62,025 nt of DNA, from assembly GCF_000484695.1 (NCBI RefSeq), contig NZ_AXVR01000026.1:1-62025 (forward strand). Reading direction: 5' to 3'. The stretch's first letter is position 1. Every line of letters begins with the position of its first letter. The stretch is from Salinispora cortesiana (GTDB taxonomy: Bacteria; Actinomycetota; Actinomycetes; Mycobacteriales; Micromonosporaceae). The position numbers and the translations under genes were made by a program. Below the pieces are notes generated by a model that saw only the letters and a list, made by a program, of their open reading frames with translations, was not told the DNA's origin and ran no database searches. Positions 9,124-19,453 of the stretch are shown here, piece by piece.

Positions 9124-9726
9124 TCAGTCCAGCTGCGCCGGGTCGAGCCCCAGCTCCCGGGCGGTCACCAGGCGTACCCACTCGGTGAACTGGCGTCGGG
9201 AGATCACCCGGTCGTGCACCGCGAGCTGAACGGCGAGACCGTCCATCACGGCGCTGATCCGCCAGGCGGCGCCAGCCGGGTCGGCGCACTCGAAGGTGTG
9301 GTCGGCTACCCCGGCTGCGATCACCGTCGCCAGGTCCTGCCGCCAGCGCAGGTCCAGCCGGCGGGAGGTCTTCTCCAACTCCGGGGTACGCAGCGACTCG
9401 GCCCAGCCGTCGATCCACATCGCCCATGACGTGGGGCGACCGGCGGGGGTGTAGAGCCGCACCAGTCGGCGGAGCTTGGCCAGCGGCGGGGCGCTGGAGC
9501 GCAGCACCGCGTCCAGTCGGGCCAGATCCTGCTCGACGGCGTACGCGAACGCCTCGGCGAGCAGCCGGTCCTTGGTGGCGAAATGGTAGAAGACCAGTGC
9601 CTGACTCACCCCGGCCGCCTGGGCCACGTCCGCGGTGCGGGTGTTCGCCAACCCGCGTTCCACGATTACGTCGCAGGCGGTGCGCAGCAGGGCATCCAGG
9701 CGGACCTCAGCCGCACGTCTCGTCAC
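9124..9726 (-). CDS. TetR-family transcriptional regulator
   Basis: About 200 residues. The N-terminal DNA-binding domain shows the classical helix-turn-helix TADVAQAAGVSQALVFYHFATKDRLLAEAF, split here as TADVAQAAGVSQALVFYHF plus ATKDRLL, and the C-terminal part is a BetI-like ligand domain. The start is uncertain: GTG 9726 fits the family N-terminus, while ATG 9774 would add 16 residues without a better ribosome site. It is transcribed in the same direction as the methyltransferase and P450 genes, 129 bp upstream, and is a plausible local repressor of that pair. The ligand is unknown. Confidence 0.93.
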   Translation of the reverse strand: MTRRAAEVRLDALLRTACDVIVERGLANTRTADVAQAAGVSQALVFYHFATKDRLLAEAFAYAVEQDLARLDAVLRSSAPPLAKLRRLVRLYTPAGRPTSWAMWIDGWAESLRTPELEKTSRRLDLRWRQDLATVIAAGVADHTFECADPAGAAWRISAVMDGLAVQLAVHDRVISRRQFTEWVRLVTARELGLDPAQLD

Positions 9727-9821
9727 GACCGTTACCGTAGTGCACTCGAACGGGTACGAGCTGTTACCACCCACGGCGAAATCGACCTACTGCAGTCGGA
9801 AGTAGGACAGTTCTCTCGGGT

Positions 9822-9867
9822 GCTGCTCCACGTGGTTCTTCGGTGCCGCTCCATGTGGTTCTTCGGT
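9822..9867. repeat. 23-bp direct repeat, two copies
   Basis: Two adjacent copies (9822-9844 and 9845-9867) differ at two bases and share GTGGTTCTTCGGT. They sit between the TetR gene and the tRNA promoter. No function is apparent. Confidence 0.7.
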
Positions 9868-9942
9868 GGTTCTGCCCGGTTCGGTTCAGGTGGGTCCTGG
9901 CCCTGGTTGAGGGGCGGCGGAGGCGCGCCGAGGGGGGGGGAG

Positions 9943-9972
9943 TTGGCAACTGCTCGCCGGCTCGGCTAAAGT
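9943..9972 (+). promoter_or_regulatory. Promoter of the first tRNA cluster
   Basis: TTGGCA (9943-9948) and TAAAGT (9967-9972) are separated by 18 bp. Transcription would begin near 9979, about 20 bases before tRNA-Gly. It agrees with the primary sigma-factor consensus, and no other good promoter is near. Confidence 0.65.
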
Positions 9973-10001
9973 TCTCATCCGTCACCGGGAAGCCGGGACG
10001 T

Positions 10002-10074
10002 GCGGACGTAGCGCAGCTGGTAGCGCATCACCTTGCCAAGGTGAGGGTCGCGGGTTCGAATCCCGTCGTCCGCT
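10002..10074 (+). tRNA. tRNA-Gly (anticodon GCC)
   Basis: The full cloverleaf is visible: acceptor GCGGACG pairs with CGTCCGC, the anticodon stem CCTTG/CAAGG carries GCC, and the T-arm holds GGTTCGAATCC. 73 nt, discriminator T, CCA not encoded. It is first in a Gly-Cys-Val operon and is identical to the copy at 10789. Confidence 0.97.
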
Positions 10075-10108
10075 CGGAGATGCCGCCACGTTTGACCGGG
10101 GGCAACCC

Positions 10109-10179
10109 GGTGGGGTGGCCGAGAGGCGAGGCAACGGCCTGCAAAGCCGTGTACGCGGGTTCAAATCCCGTCCCCACCT
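10109..10179 (+). tRNA. tRNA-Cys (anticodon GCA)
   Basis: Acceptor GGTGGGG pairs with CCCCACC, the anticodon loop CTGCAAA contains GCA, and the T-arm has GGTTCAAATCC. 71 nt, no encoded CCA. It lies between tRNA-Gly and tRNA-Val and has no second copy in the later cluster. Confidence 0.97.
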
Positions 10180-10191
10180 CAGCATCATCGA

Positions 10192-10263
10192 GGGCGATTG
10201 GCGCAGTGGGAGCGCGCTTCCTTGACACGGAAGAGGTCACTGGTTCAAACCCAGTATCGCCCA
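10192..10263 (+). tRNA. tRNA-Val (anticodon GAC)
   Basis: Acceptor GGGCGAT pairs with ATCGCCC, the anticodon stem CTTCC/GGAAG encloses TTGACAC with anticodon GAC, and the T-arm has GGTTCAAACC. 72 nt, with CCA encoded at 10264-10266. Identical to the copy at 10902. Confidence 0.97.
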
Positions 10264-10412
10264 CCATGCGTCGCAGTGTGCGCACCATGTTTTGCTTGTT
10301 GGGGCTGGTCCGTAGAGGACCAGCCCTACTTCTGGCGGGGCAGCCAGTTTGGTGAGCGATGGCAGGATGCGCCTAGCTGAACAGCGCCGAAGCCAAGCAC
10401 CTGGGAGCGCCA

Positions 10413-10658
10413 GTGCGTGAGGTTGTGTATCTGTCGACGGGCAAGCTAAATGAGTTCGTACCGGAGCCGCGCCGCGCGCTGCCCGCCGTGAAGTTTCACG
10501 CGGGCGGCTCCTTCGCCGGGGTTGACGTGCCGAGTCCTGGGCATGTCGTCAGTGTGCTGCTACCGGCGGCCGACGGTGACGTTGATTGCCTGGTGGCGAG
10601 CCCGCTAGTCGTGGAATACGTCAACTGGTCGGCTGGCGGCCAGCGTCGAGACAGATGA
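10413..10658 (+). CDS. Short hypothetical protein between tRNA clusters, possibly a fragment
   Basis: 81 residues from GTG 10413 with only a weak ribosome site (GGGAGC, 9 bases upstream). The first 70 residues (VYLSTGKLNEF..., DVDCLVASPLVVEYV) have the composition of a real folded protein, but the last ten (WSAGGQRRDR) look like read-through into non-coding sequence. I do not recognise the family. It may be the N-terminal remnant of a longer gene that inserted with, or between, the duplicated tRNA genes. Confidence 0.45.
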   Translation: MREVVYLSTGKLNEFVPEPRRALPAVKFHAGGSFAGVDVPSPGHVVSVLLPAADGDVDCLVASPLVVEYVNWSAGGQRRDR

Positions 10659-10788
10659 CGTTGCCTGACGCGTTGACGATCGCGGTTCTGGGCGCCAACG
10701 TGTCGGTCCGGCGGGCCCGGGGGGTCCGGTCTCGGCGATCTTGCCGTCGGGTAGAGTAAGTCCCGTCGCCGACGCGGTTCGGTGGCAC

Positions 10789-10861
10789 GCGGACGTAGCG
10801 CAGCTGGTAGCGCATCACCTTGCCAAGGTGAGGGTCGCGGGTTCGAATCCCGTCGTCCGCT
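10789..10861 (+). tRNA. tRNA-Gly (anticodon GCC), second copy
   Basis: Identical over 73 nt to the copy at 10002, and flanking sequence outside the gene does not match. A TAGAGT -10-like box lies at 10752-10757, suggesting its own promoter, although the -35 is not clear. Confidence 0.97.
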
Positions 10862-10901
10862 CGTTCACCGCCAGCTTGGCTGGCCGGGTTGCGGTGATTC
10901 A

Positions 10902-10973
10902 GGGCGATTGGCGCAGTGGGAGCGCGCTTCCTTGACACGGAAGAGGTCACTGGTTCAAACCCAGTATCGCCCA
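10902..10973 (+). tRNA. tRNA-Val (anticodon GAC), second copy
   Basis: Identical to the copy at 10192, with encoded CCA at 10974-10976. It follows tRNA-Gly by 40 bp. The tRNA-Cys present in the first cluster is missing here. Confidence 0.97.
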
Positions 10974-10976
10974 CCA

Positions 10977-11469
10977 GTGAATGTGTAGGAGCAGCTCAGT
11001 GAGGTGCTTCTGCGCGGGCCGGGAGTTACCGGACGATCGAGGGTTCTCCAAGTCCAGTCCAGCTGACGACGTCGTTCTGGACGCATCCAGCCTGTCGTCC
11101 GGGGTCTCCCATCGATAGATATTCGTTTATTTTTCGTGAGCTGCGGCAAGGGATGGTTCCGGCATTCTGGTCGACCTGGGTGCAGTGGGCGGGCGGGATG
11201 GCCTGCTCGCCGTGTCGGCTGTCGTGCCTGGCGGAAGCTGATCTGTTAATAGTCAGTTTTAAATTTTGCAATAAATCAGTTACTCCGCAGTAACTTATCT
11301 GGCCGCGGTCCGTAATCTCGCCGAAACGCCCGGTTGGGCAGCACCGGAAGACCTGCCAGTTACGGCCCGCCACAGCCAATCCGGCCATACCCCGGGCACC
11401 CGGGGGAGGCCACGGCGGATCGCCTTTCGGTGTTGCGCACACCGATCCGAGTTCTGCCCTGGAGGAACA
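10977..11469 (+). promoter_or_regulatory. Long leader with AT-rich promoter island before the amidohydrolase
   Basis: This 493-bp stretch has no convincing gene. The part from about 11238 to 11300 is strikingly AT-rich for this genome and holds a perfect inverted repeat GTTACT-CCGC-AGTAAC (11279-11294), a good operator candidate. Downstream, two small hairpins (11391-11404 and 11427-11445, stem TCGGTGT/ACACCGA) precede the GGAGGAACA ribosome site. The structure suggests regulated transcription of the secreted hydrolase. No known riboswitch core was recognised. Confidence 0.5.
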
Positions 11470-13557
11470 ATGTCTCTCCTGACCCGGCGGCGACGACCGC
11501 TGATGGCGAGCCGAGCGACCCGGCGACGATCCGTGGTGGCGACCGTCCTGCTGGCCGTGATCACCCTGCTGCTCAGCACGGCGGCACCCAGCGCGGCGGA
11601 GGAGCCCGACTGGTGGACGCCGACCGACCGGCCGGCACCCGACTCCGCGATCGGTGTGACCGGAGCGCCGTTCACCGGCACCGACGCCCAGGGTCAGGTG
11701 CGCGGTTTTGTGGACGCGCACAACCACATCATGTCCAACGAGGCCTTCGGTGGGCGGCTCCTCTGCGGCAAGCCCTTCTCCGACGCGGGCGTCGCCGACG
11801 CGCTGAAGGACTGCCCGGAGCACTACCCCGACGGCTCCCTGGCCCTGTTCGACTTCCTCACCAACGGTGGTGACGGCCGGCACGACCCCGACGGCTGGCC
11901 GACGTTCGCGGACTGGCCGGCCCACGACTCGCAGACCCACCAGCAGAACTACTACGCCTGGATCGAGCGGGCCTGGCGCGGTGGCCAGCGGGTCATGGTC
12001 AACCACCTGGTCACCAACGGGGTGATCTGCTCGGTCTACTTCTTCAAGGACCGAAGCTGCGACGAGATGACCTCGATTCGGCTTCAGGCCGCCAAGACAT
12101 ATGAGATGCAGGACTACATCGACCAGATGTACGGCGGGGCGGGCCAGGGATGGTTTCGCGTCGTCACCGACAGCGAACAGGCTCGCGAGGTCATCGAGCA
12201 GGGCAAGCTCGCCGTGGTCCTGGGAGTGGAGACCTCCGAGCCGTTCGGCTGTAAACAAATCCTGGACATCGCCCAGTGCGACGAGGAGGACATCGATCGC
12301 GGGCTCGACGAGCTGCACGATCTCGGCATACGCAGCATGTTCCTGTGCCACAAGTTCGACAACGCGCTCTGTGGTGTCCGATTCGACTCCGGGACCACCG
12401 GGATAGCCGTCAACGCCGGGCAGTTCCTGTCAACCGGGACCTTCTGGACGACGGAGAAGTGCCGGGGGCCGCAGCAGGACAACCCCATCGCCTTCGGAGA
12501 CCTGGCCGGGCTGGGGGATCTGCTCCCGTCCGACGTCGAGATGCCGTCGTACTCGTCGGACGCGCGGTGCAACGTCCGCGGGTTGACCAGACTCGGCGAG
12601 TACGCCCTGCGGGGCATGATGGACCGCAACATGCTGGTGGAGATCGACCACATGAGTGTCAAGGCCACCGGCCGGGTCCTGGACGTCTTCGAGTCCGTGT
12701 CATACCCCGGTGTGGTCTCGTCGCACAGCTGGATGGACCTGCTCTGGAGCGAGCGGGTCTACCAACTCGGCGGGTTCATCACGCAGTACATGCACGGTGC
12801 CGAGCGGTTCATCGCGGACGCGGATCGGACGAAGGAACTGCGCGACAGCTACGACGTCGGGTACGGCTTCGGCACCGACATGAACGGCTTCGGCAGCTGG
12901 CCCGGTCCCCGGGGCGCGGACACCCCGAACCCGGTCCAGTATCCGTTCCAGTCCGCGGACGGCGGTGCCGTCCTCGACCGGCAGACCACCGGTGACCGGA
13001 CCTGGGACATCAACGTTGACGGTGCCCCCCACTACGGGCTGGTGCCGGACTGGGTGGAGGAGATCCGGGTCCTGGGCGGCCAAGCGGTGGTGGACGACCT
13101 GCTGCGCGGCGCCGAGTCGTACCTTGGCATGTGGGGTGCCACGGAGGAGCACGCGCCCGGCGTCAACCTCGCCGCCGGGTCATCCGCCTCGGCCAGCTCG
13201 ACCGCGTGGAAGCCGTTCACCACCTACGCCCCTCGTCGAGCCGTGGACGGTGACCCGACGACCCGTTGGGCGAGCTGGTGGAGTGACGACCAGTGGTTGC
13301 GGTTGGATCTCGGCTCGGCACAGCAGATTCGACGAGTCACCCTGGAGTGGGCGGGCGAGTACGCCAGGGCGTACCGGATCGAGGTGAGCGCCGACGGTAG
13401 CTCCTGGCAGACCGTCTCCTCCATATCGGATGGTGATGGTGGTCTGGACACGGCGATCTTTGACCCAACATCGGCTCGCTACGTCCGGATCCAGGGTCAG
13501 GAGCGCGGCACCGACTGGGGCTACTCGCTGAAGGAGGTCGGCGTCCACGCCACCTGA
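11470..13557 (+). CDS. Secreted metal-dependent amidohydrolase with C-terminal F5/8 type C (discoidin) domain
   Basis: 695 residues; ATG 11470 with GGAGGAACA directly upstream. The N-terminus is a signal peptide (RRR region, then VVATVLLAVITLLLSTAAP). The catalytic part, about residues 75-550, resembles membrane-dipeptidase/amidohydrolase TIM barrels: VDAHNHIMSN supplies the first metal histidines, LVEIDHMS and VVSSHSWMD the later ones, and YGFGTDMNGFG the final aspartate. Residues about 560-695 form a coagulation-factor 5/8 type C domain (ASSTAWKPFTTYAPRRAVDG, WLRLDLG, YVRIQGQ), a carbohydrate- or surface-binding module. An extracellular hydrolase targeted to a polymer surface is inferred; the substrate is unknown. 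Confidence 0.93.
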   Translation: MSLLTRRRRPLMASRATRRRSVVATVLLAVITLLLSTAAPSAAEEPDWWTPTDRPAPDSAIGVTGAPFTGTDAQGQVRGFVDAHNHIMSNEAFGGRLLCGKPFSDAGVADALKDCPEHYPDGSLALFDFLTNGGDGRHDPDGWPTFADWPAHDSQTHQQNYYAWIERAWRGGQRVMVNHLVTNGVICSVYFFKDRSCDEMTSIRLQAAKTYEMQDYIDQMYGGAGQGWFRVVTDSEQAREVIEQGKLAVVLGVETSEPFGCKQILDIAQCDEEDIDRGLDELHDLGIRSMFLCHKFDNALCGVRFDSGTTGIAVNAGQFLSTGTFWTTEKCRGPQQDNPIAFGDLAGLGDLLPSDVEMPSYSSDARCNVRGLTRLGEYALRGMMDRNMLVEIDHMSVKATGRVLDVFESVSYPGVVSSHSWMDLLWSERVYQLGGFITQYMHGAERFIADADRTKELRDSYDVGYGFGTDMNGFGSWPGPRGADTPNPVQYPFQSADGGAVLDRQTTGDRTWDINVDGAPHYGLVPDWVEEIRVLGGQAVVDDLLRGAESYLGMWGATEEHAPGVNLAAGSSASASSTAWKPFTTYAPRRAVDGDPTTRWASWWSDDQWLRLDLGSAQQIRRVTLEWAGEYARAYRIEVSADGSSWQTVSSISDGDGGLDTAIFDPTSARYVRIQGQERGTDWGYSLKEVGVHAT

Positions 13558-13620
13558 CCTCGCGGTCCGCCGCGCCGGGTGCGCATCCTGACTATGAGGT
13601 CGTGCCGGGTGCGCGTCCCG

Positions 13621-13653
13621 GTCGCGGGCCGTGCCGGGTGCACGGCCCGCGAC
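13621..13653 (+). terminator. Hairpin terminator after the amidohydrolase
   Basis: GTCGCGGGCCGTG pairs perfectly over 13 bp with CACGGCCCGCGAC around CCGGGTG. There is no T-run. A second long inverted repeat (13660-13689, arms of 14 with one G-T pair) follows, close to the start of the next gene, and may be an operator or part of its leader. Confidence 0.65.
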
Positions 13654-13730
13654 CGGTCTTCTGCCGTCAGCAGAACTGCTGGCGGCAGAACCCGGTAGGC
13701 GGAGCCTTCGCGGGCCGGCACGGTGGAGAC

Positions 13731-14723
13731 ATGAGACTGCTGGTGCTGGGTGGTACAGGATTTGTCGGCGGGGCGGTGGTCGGTGCGGCGCTGCGCCGGG
13801 AGTGGGAGGTGACGGTCTTCAACCGGGGGCGCCACGGGACGACGCCGACCGGTGTGCGGCGGCTACGGGGCGACCGGACCGCACCGGGCGGGCTGGCCGC
13901 GCTCGCCGGCCAGGAGTGGGATTTGGCCGTTGACACCTGGGACGGGGCGCCCCGGGCGGCCAGGGATTCGGCCCGGGCGCTGGCCGGGCAGGTCGGGCGC
14001 TACGGCTACGTCTCCAGCGGGTCGGTCTACGCCGAGCCGGTGGCGTTGGGGTCGGCGGAGGACGCTCCGGTGGTTGACGCCGCGCCCGACGCCGACGAGG
14101 CCGACTACGCGGCCAACAAGGCCGGCGCTGAGCGGGCCATCCGGGAGGTTTACGGCGAGCGGGCGCTGATCGCCCGGGCTGGCCTGATCCTCGGACCGGG
14201 TGAGGACATCGGTCGGTTGCCGTGGTGGCTGCAGCGGATCGCCCGCGGCGGTACCGTGCTGGCACCCGGCCCGGCCGACCTCGCCCTGCAGTACGTCGAC
14301 GTCCGTGACCTGGCGGCGTTCCTGCTCGACCCGAAGGTGCCCGGTGGCACGTTCAACGTGGTCAGCCGTACCGGGCACGCGACGATGGGGGAGTTGCTCG
14401 GCGCCTGCGTGGCGGCGACCGGGGCTGATGCCCGACTGCGCTGGATCGAGCCGGAGCGGATTTTGGCGGCGGGCGTGGTGCCCTGGAACGACCTGCCGAT
14501 CTGGGTTCCGGCCGGGCACCCGTACCGCTGGCTGCAGGAGCGCGACGTGTGGGCCGCGTACGCCGCCGGGCTGGTGTGCCGCCCGGTGGCCGACACCGTG
14601 GCCGACACCTGGTCCTGGCTGCAGGTGGTTGGCGTGGTGCCACCCCGCGCGGGCCGTCCGCAACGCGCCCCGGTGGGCCTGGAACCGGCCCGGGAGGCGG
14701 CGTTGCTGTCGGCTGGACGCTGA
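13731..14723 (+). CDS. NAD-dependent epimerase/dehydratase family protein
   Basis: 330 residues from ATG 13731 (GGTGGAGAC upstream). The dinucleotide-binding motif GGTGFVGG lies at residues 7-14, with VFNRGRHG at the end of the second strand and catalytic-type YxxxK in DYAANKAGAE. This is an extended short-chain dehydrogenase related to nucleotide-sugar epimerases and to the atypical subgroup often annotated as NAD-dependent epimerases in actinomycetes. The C-terminal substrate domain is complete. It is convergent with the following nitroreductase gene. No neighbouring sugar pathway genes are seen, so the substrate is unknown. Confidence 0.92.
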   Translation: MRLLVLGGTGFVGGAVVGAALRREWEVTVFNRGRHGTTPTGVRRLRGDRTAPGGLAALAGQEWDLAVDTWDGAPRAARDSARALAGQVGRYGYVSSGSVYAEPVALGSAEDAPVVDAAPDADEADYAANKAGAERAIREVYGERALIARAGLILGPGEDIGRLPWWLQRIARGGTVLAPGPADLALQYVDVRDLAAFLLDPKVPGGTFNVVSRTGHATMGELLGACVAATGADARLRWIEPERILAAGVVPWNDLPIWVPAGHPYRWLQERDVWAAYAAGLVCRPVADTVADTWSWLQVVGVVPPRAGRPQRAPVGLEPAREAALLSAGR

Positions 14724-14748
14724 CCGCGCGCGGCGGGCGGCCGGGCGG

Positions 14749-15723
14749 TCAGACCTGCGGAACGGTCAGGTCGAGCACCTCGTCAACGTTGCGGCGGGGG
14801 GTGGGCCAGCCGGGTTGGCCGTACCCGATCCGCATCACCATCTGCGGGGTGCCGTAGCGCCCCAGCGAGAGCCGAAGCTGCTCACGGGCGGTTGGTACCT
14901 CGATGGGTTGGGACAGCATCGACACGGAGAGCCCGGCGTCGGTGGCGGTGAGCAGCGTCCGTTGTAGGGCCTGGCCGGCGATGACCTGGTCAACGGCGGT
15001 GTTGCCGGGGCCGCCGAGTACGGCGACGAGGGGTTCCGGTTCGAAGTCGCGGCCGGGGGCGCGTTCCCGGCCGCCGAAGGCGCGCGCGGGTAGCAGGTCC
15101 TGTGGCTCGAACGGCGGGCCGCCGGCGGCCGCGGGCACCCCGTCGGGAGCCTCGTCGTAGTGGACCCACTTCTCCCGCTCGGTGCGGTAGGACGGGTTAC
15201 GCTCCAACACCCGGTGGGCGCCCCGGGCGATCTCCGCGAACGCGTTCACCGCGCTCGTGCCGATCAATAGCTCCAGCCAGCACTCCTCGGCTCGGGCCGC
15301 CTCGGTGAGCCGCCATCGGGCGTCGGCGGGCACCGGGTCGGGCTGGAAGGGGGCGCGGTTGCTGAACCGGCGGGGGATCGCGGCGTGGAGGGCCTGCTCG
15401 GTCGGGGTGGGGCGGCGCGGTACGTCCGGGATCAGTCGGGCCACCACGTCGGGCTCGGCCGGGTACGGGCGCAGCCGTACGGCCGCTGGTATCTCGGCCG
15501 CGGCCAGGGCGAGCCGGAGGTTGAACAGCGCCGCCCCGGCGGCGATGCGGAGACCCCAGCCGTTCGGGTCGGTGGCGGGCAGCCGTCGGGACGGGTCAAC
15601 CAGCACCTCGATCCCCCCGTCGCGCAAGCGGAACCGCCACGGCTGCGTGTTGTGCAGCGACGGGGCACGAATGGCGTCGGCCGCGGCGGCACGTAGCTGC
15701 GCTACGGTGTAGTAAGCGTCCAT
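14749..15723 (-). CDS. Acg-family FMN-binding nitroreductase-like protein
   Basis: 324 residues from ATG 15723 (GGAGGGGAG upstream). It has the actinobacterial Acg pattern of two nitroreductase-like halves: RAPSLHNTQPWRFRL near the N-terminus, GWGLRIAAGAALFNLRLAL, and GLSVSMLSQPIEVP near the C-terminus. In Mycobacterium tuberculosis Acg (Rv2032) is among the most strongly DosR-controlled genes and is thought to sequester flavin. Here the gene is divergent from a DosR-like regulator, which supports the same regulation. It shares family with the protein at 18437. Confidence 0.92.
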   Translation of the reverse strand: MDAYYTVAQLRAAAADAIRAPSLHNTQPWRFRLRDGGIEVLVDPSRRLPATDPNGWGLRIAAGAALFNLRLALAAAEIPAAVRLRPYPAEPDVVARLIPDVPRRPTPTEQALHAAIPRRFSNRAPFQPDPVPADARWRLTEAARAEECWLELLIGTSAVNAFAEIARGAHRVLERNPSYRTEREKWVHYDEAPDGVPAAAGGPPFEPQDLLPARAFGGRERAPGRDFEPEPLVAVLGGPGNTAVDQVIAGQALQRTLLTATDAGLSVSMLSQPIEVPTAREQLRLSLGRYGTPQMVMRIGYGQPGWPTPRRNVDEVLDLTVPQV

Positions 15724-15953
15724 GGTGTCGCTCCCCTCCGTTGGCGCGCCACGTCTAGCTGCTTCGTCCACCGTCTCCCAGGCGGGGCCCGGGGGCCCAG
15801 GGCCGGATGTCCCATCCCTGCGGGACCGACTATCCTGCCCCGGACTTGGCGCTTCCCGGTATTTACGCAATCGGCCCGCAGTGTCCGTATTGTCCCTCTT
15901 GTCCGTTCTTGTGGAGTGGGAATCGCCGAGCGGGTGCCCGGCCGGGGCGGGTC

Positions 15954-15967
15954 GGGACCTTCGACCC
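15954..15967 (+). promoter_or_regulatory. Candidate DosR-type binding site upstream of the response regulator
   Basis: GGGACCTTCGACCC ends 35 bp before the regulator start. It resembles the 14-bp core of DosR boxes (GGGAC, four bases, GTCCC). Similar words occur before the P-type ATPase (19573-19586 and 19628-19644). A poorer match, GGGACCGACTATCC, lies at 15822-15835. Binding is inferred only. Confidence 0.5.
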
Positions 15968-16002
15968 CTGCAGAACAGCCGCCAGCAGGGTAGAAACGAG
16001 GG

Positions 16003-16641
16003 ATGATCCGCGTGTACCTACTCGACGACCATGAAGTCGTCCGTCGTGGCCTTGCCGACCTGCTCACGGCCAGCGGTGACATTGAGGTCGTCGGCGAGTC
16101 AGGCCTGGCGCAGGAGGCGGCCCGCCGCATCCCGGCGCTCCGGCCCGACGTGGCGATCCTCGACGCGCGGCTGCCCGACGGCAACGGCATCGACGTGTGC
16201 CGGGACATCCGGGCCCTGGACTCGTCGATCAAGGGCTTGATTCTCACCTCGTACGAGGACGACGAGGCGCTCTTCGCGGCGATCATGGCCGGCGCGGCCG
16301 GCTACGTGCTCAAGCAGATCCGCGGCACCGATCTGGTGGACGCGGTCCGGCGGGTGGCCGCCGGGCAGTCGCTGCTCGACCCCGCGATCACCACCCGGGT
16401 GCTGGAGCGGATCCGCAGCGGCGTCGAGCAGCCCCGGGAGCTGAAGTCCCTGACCGAGCAGGAACGGCGGATCCTGGAGTACGTGGCCGAGGGGCTCACC
16501 AACCGGGAGATCGCCGGCAAGATGTTCCTCGCCGAGAAGACCGTGAAGAACTACGTCTCCAGCATGCTGGCGAAGCTCGGCCTGGAGCGGCGGACACAGG
16601 CAGCCGTACTCGCCACCCGCCTGCTGGGCAAGACCCACTGA
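16003..16641 (+). CDS. LuxR-type response regulator, DosR/DevR-like
   Basis: 212 residues. The receiver domain has the acidic pair DD at 8-9, the phosphorylation aspartate D54 in VAILDARLPDG and lysine K104 in YVLKQIRG, the same numbering as M. tuberculosis DosR. The C-terminal LuxR helix-turn-helix is clear (LTEQERRILEYVAEGLTNRE, then KTVKNYVSSML). It lies beside a DosS-like kinase (convergent, 31 bp apart), two Acg-like genes and stress proteins, so it is probably the master regulator of this island. The start follows GAGGG directly and an autoregulatory site may lie upstream. Confidence 0.95.
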   Translation: MIRVYLLDDHEVVRRGLADLLTASGDIEVVGESGLAQEAARRIPALRPDVAILDARLPDGNGIDVCRDIRALDSSIKGLILTSYEDDEALFAAIMAGAAGYVLKQIRGTDLVDAVRRVAAGQSLLDPAITTRVLERIRSGVEQPRELKSLTEQERRILEYVAEGLTNREIAGKMFLAEKTVKNYVSSMLAKLGLERRTQAAVLATRLLGKTH

Positions 16642-16672
16642 CCCGGCGGGTGGTGCCGGTGCCGCTGGCGGC

Positions 16673-18403
<1,731 letters not shown>

Positions 18404-18436
18404 CTAACGCCGCCGACCAGGGACGTGACACGCCCG

Positions 18437-19453
18437 TCAGGTTTCGCGGGCCGCTGTGGTGTCCACCACCTGCTCCACCGGGAGCCGCGGCGTGTGCGGC
18501 GGGCCGGCGTGCGTCGGATCCGCACGGCCCAGGCGCAGCACCAGATACGGGTGTCCCATACCAGCCAGTACTCCGCGCAACTCCGCACGGGTGCCCGGCA
18601 CCTCGATCACCCCGCTCAACGGCACCACCGAGACGCCCAGCCGGGTCGCCGTGAGCCAACCCGCCGACAGCGCCTCACCGGCCCGTAACCAGGTGCTGGG
18701 CTCGTCCTCATCGCCGTAGAGCAGCGCGTACGCGGCCGCCTGGTCATGACCGGGCCCCACCGGCAGCGTGCCGGCCCGGCCGAAGTCCCGGCCGGGCACG
18801 GTGGTCTGTGGGGGCGACTCCGGCAACACCGCCGCCGGCAGACCGACATTGTCGGCCCGGCTGGTCCAGTAGGCCAGCTCCGCGCGCAGCCGAGGATCCT
18901 CCGACTCTACGCTGTCGGCCTGAGACGCGGCGGTCGCCAGCTGTAACACCTGGTCCCGGTCGAGTTGCTGGAGCCGGACCCCCTCGACGGCGGCCGCCTC
19001 GGTGATCTCGGTAAGGGCCGAGTCGGTGATCGGTTCGTCACCGACCGGTCGGCGGTCGGTGTGCCGGATTCGCATGCACTGCACCAGGTGCATCGCCTCG
19101 GGGTCCGTCCCCACCCGGGTCAGGCTGGTGAGCCGGGCCAGCAGGTCCGCATCATCCGGGTTCGGGGTCCGCTCCACCTCATCCGGGTCGGGGATCCGCT
19201 CCACCACCGCCTGCCACCCCTCGGCGGCCAACGTGACCCGGGCGTGGTGCAGTGCGGCGCCGCAGCTCAGGACGAGCAGCCGCCCCTCCGGGTCGGTGGC
19301 GGTGAGCTGCCGGTCGCGGACCACACGCAGCTCCAGCGCGTCGGGCAGGACCCGCCACCGCCACGGTTGGGTGTTGTGCACCGAGGGGGCGCGACCGGCG
19401 GTCGCGGCGGCCTGCGCGAGCGCGGTGGTCAGCGCGTGGTCCGTCTGGCTCAT
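18437..19453 (-). CDS. Acg-family FMN-binding nitroreductase-like protein (second copy)
   Basis: 338 residues from ATG 19453 (GAGGGTCGAGAGC upstream). It shares the family signature RAPSVHNTQPWRWRV and LLVLSCGAALHHARVTL with the protein at 14749 but is clearly divergent. It precedes the kinase gene on the same strand with a 42-bp gap, so the two may form one transcript. The region upstream carries the 58-bp repeats shared with the divergent P-type ATPase. A flavin-binding role in hypoxia is inferred from mycobacterial Acg. Confidence 0.92.
   Translation of the reverse strand: MSQTDHALTTALAQAAATAGRAPSVHNTQPWRWRVLPDALELRVVRDRQLTATDPEGRLLVLSCGAALHHARVTLAAEGWQAVVERIPDPDEVERTPNPDDADLLARLTSLTRVGTDPEAMHLVQCMRIRHTDRRPVGDEPITDSALTEITEAAAVEGVRLQQLDRDQVLQLATAASQADSVESEDPRLRAELAYWTSRADNVGLPAAVLPESPPQTTVPGRDFGRAGTLPVGPGHDQAAAYALLYGDEDEPSTWLRAGEALSAGWLTATRLGVSVVPLSGVIEVPGTRAELRGVLAGMGHPYLVLRLGRADPTHAGPPHTPRLPVEQVVDTTAARET

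Noticed and set aside
11300..11460. Possible riboswitch (GGAAGACCTGCC resembles the end of a cobalamin element)
   Set aside because: The conserved core and B12-box context are missing, and the downstream gene is not a cobalamin gene.
11026..12351. Long minus-strand frame across the amidohydrolase leader and gene start
   Set aside because: It crosses the AT-rich promoter and has no recognisable domain; the plus-strand gene has a signal peptide and metal motifs.
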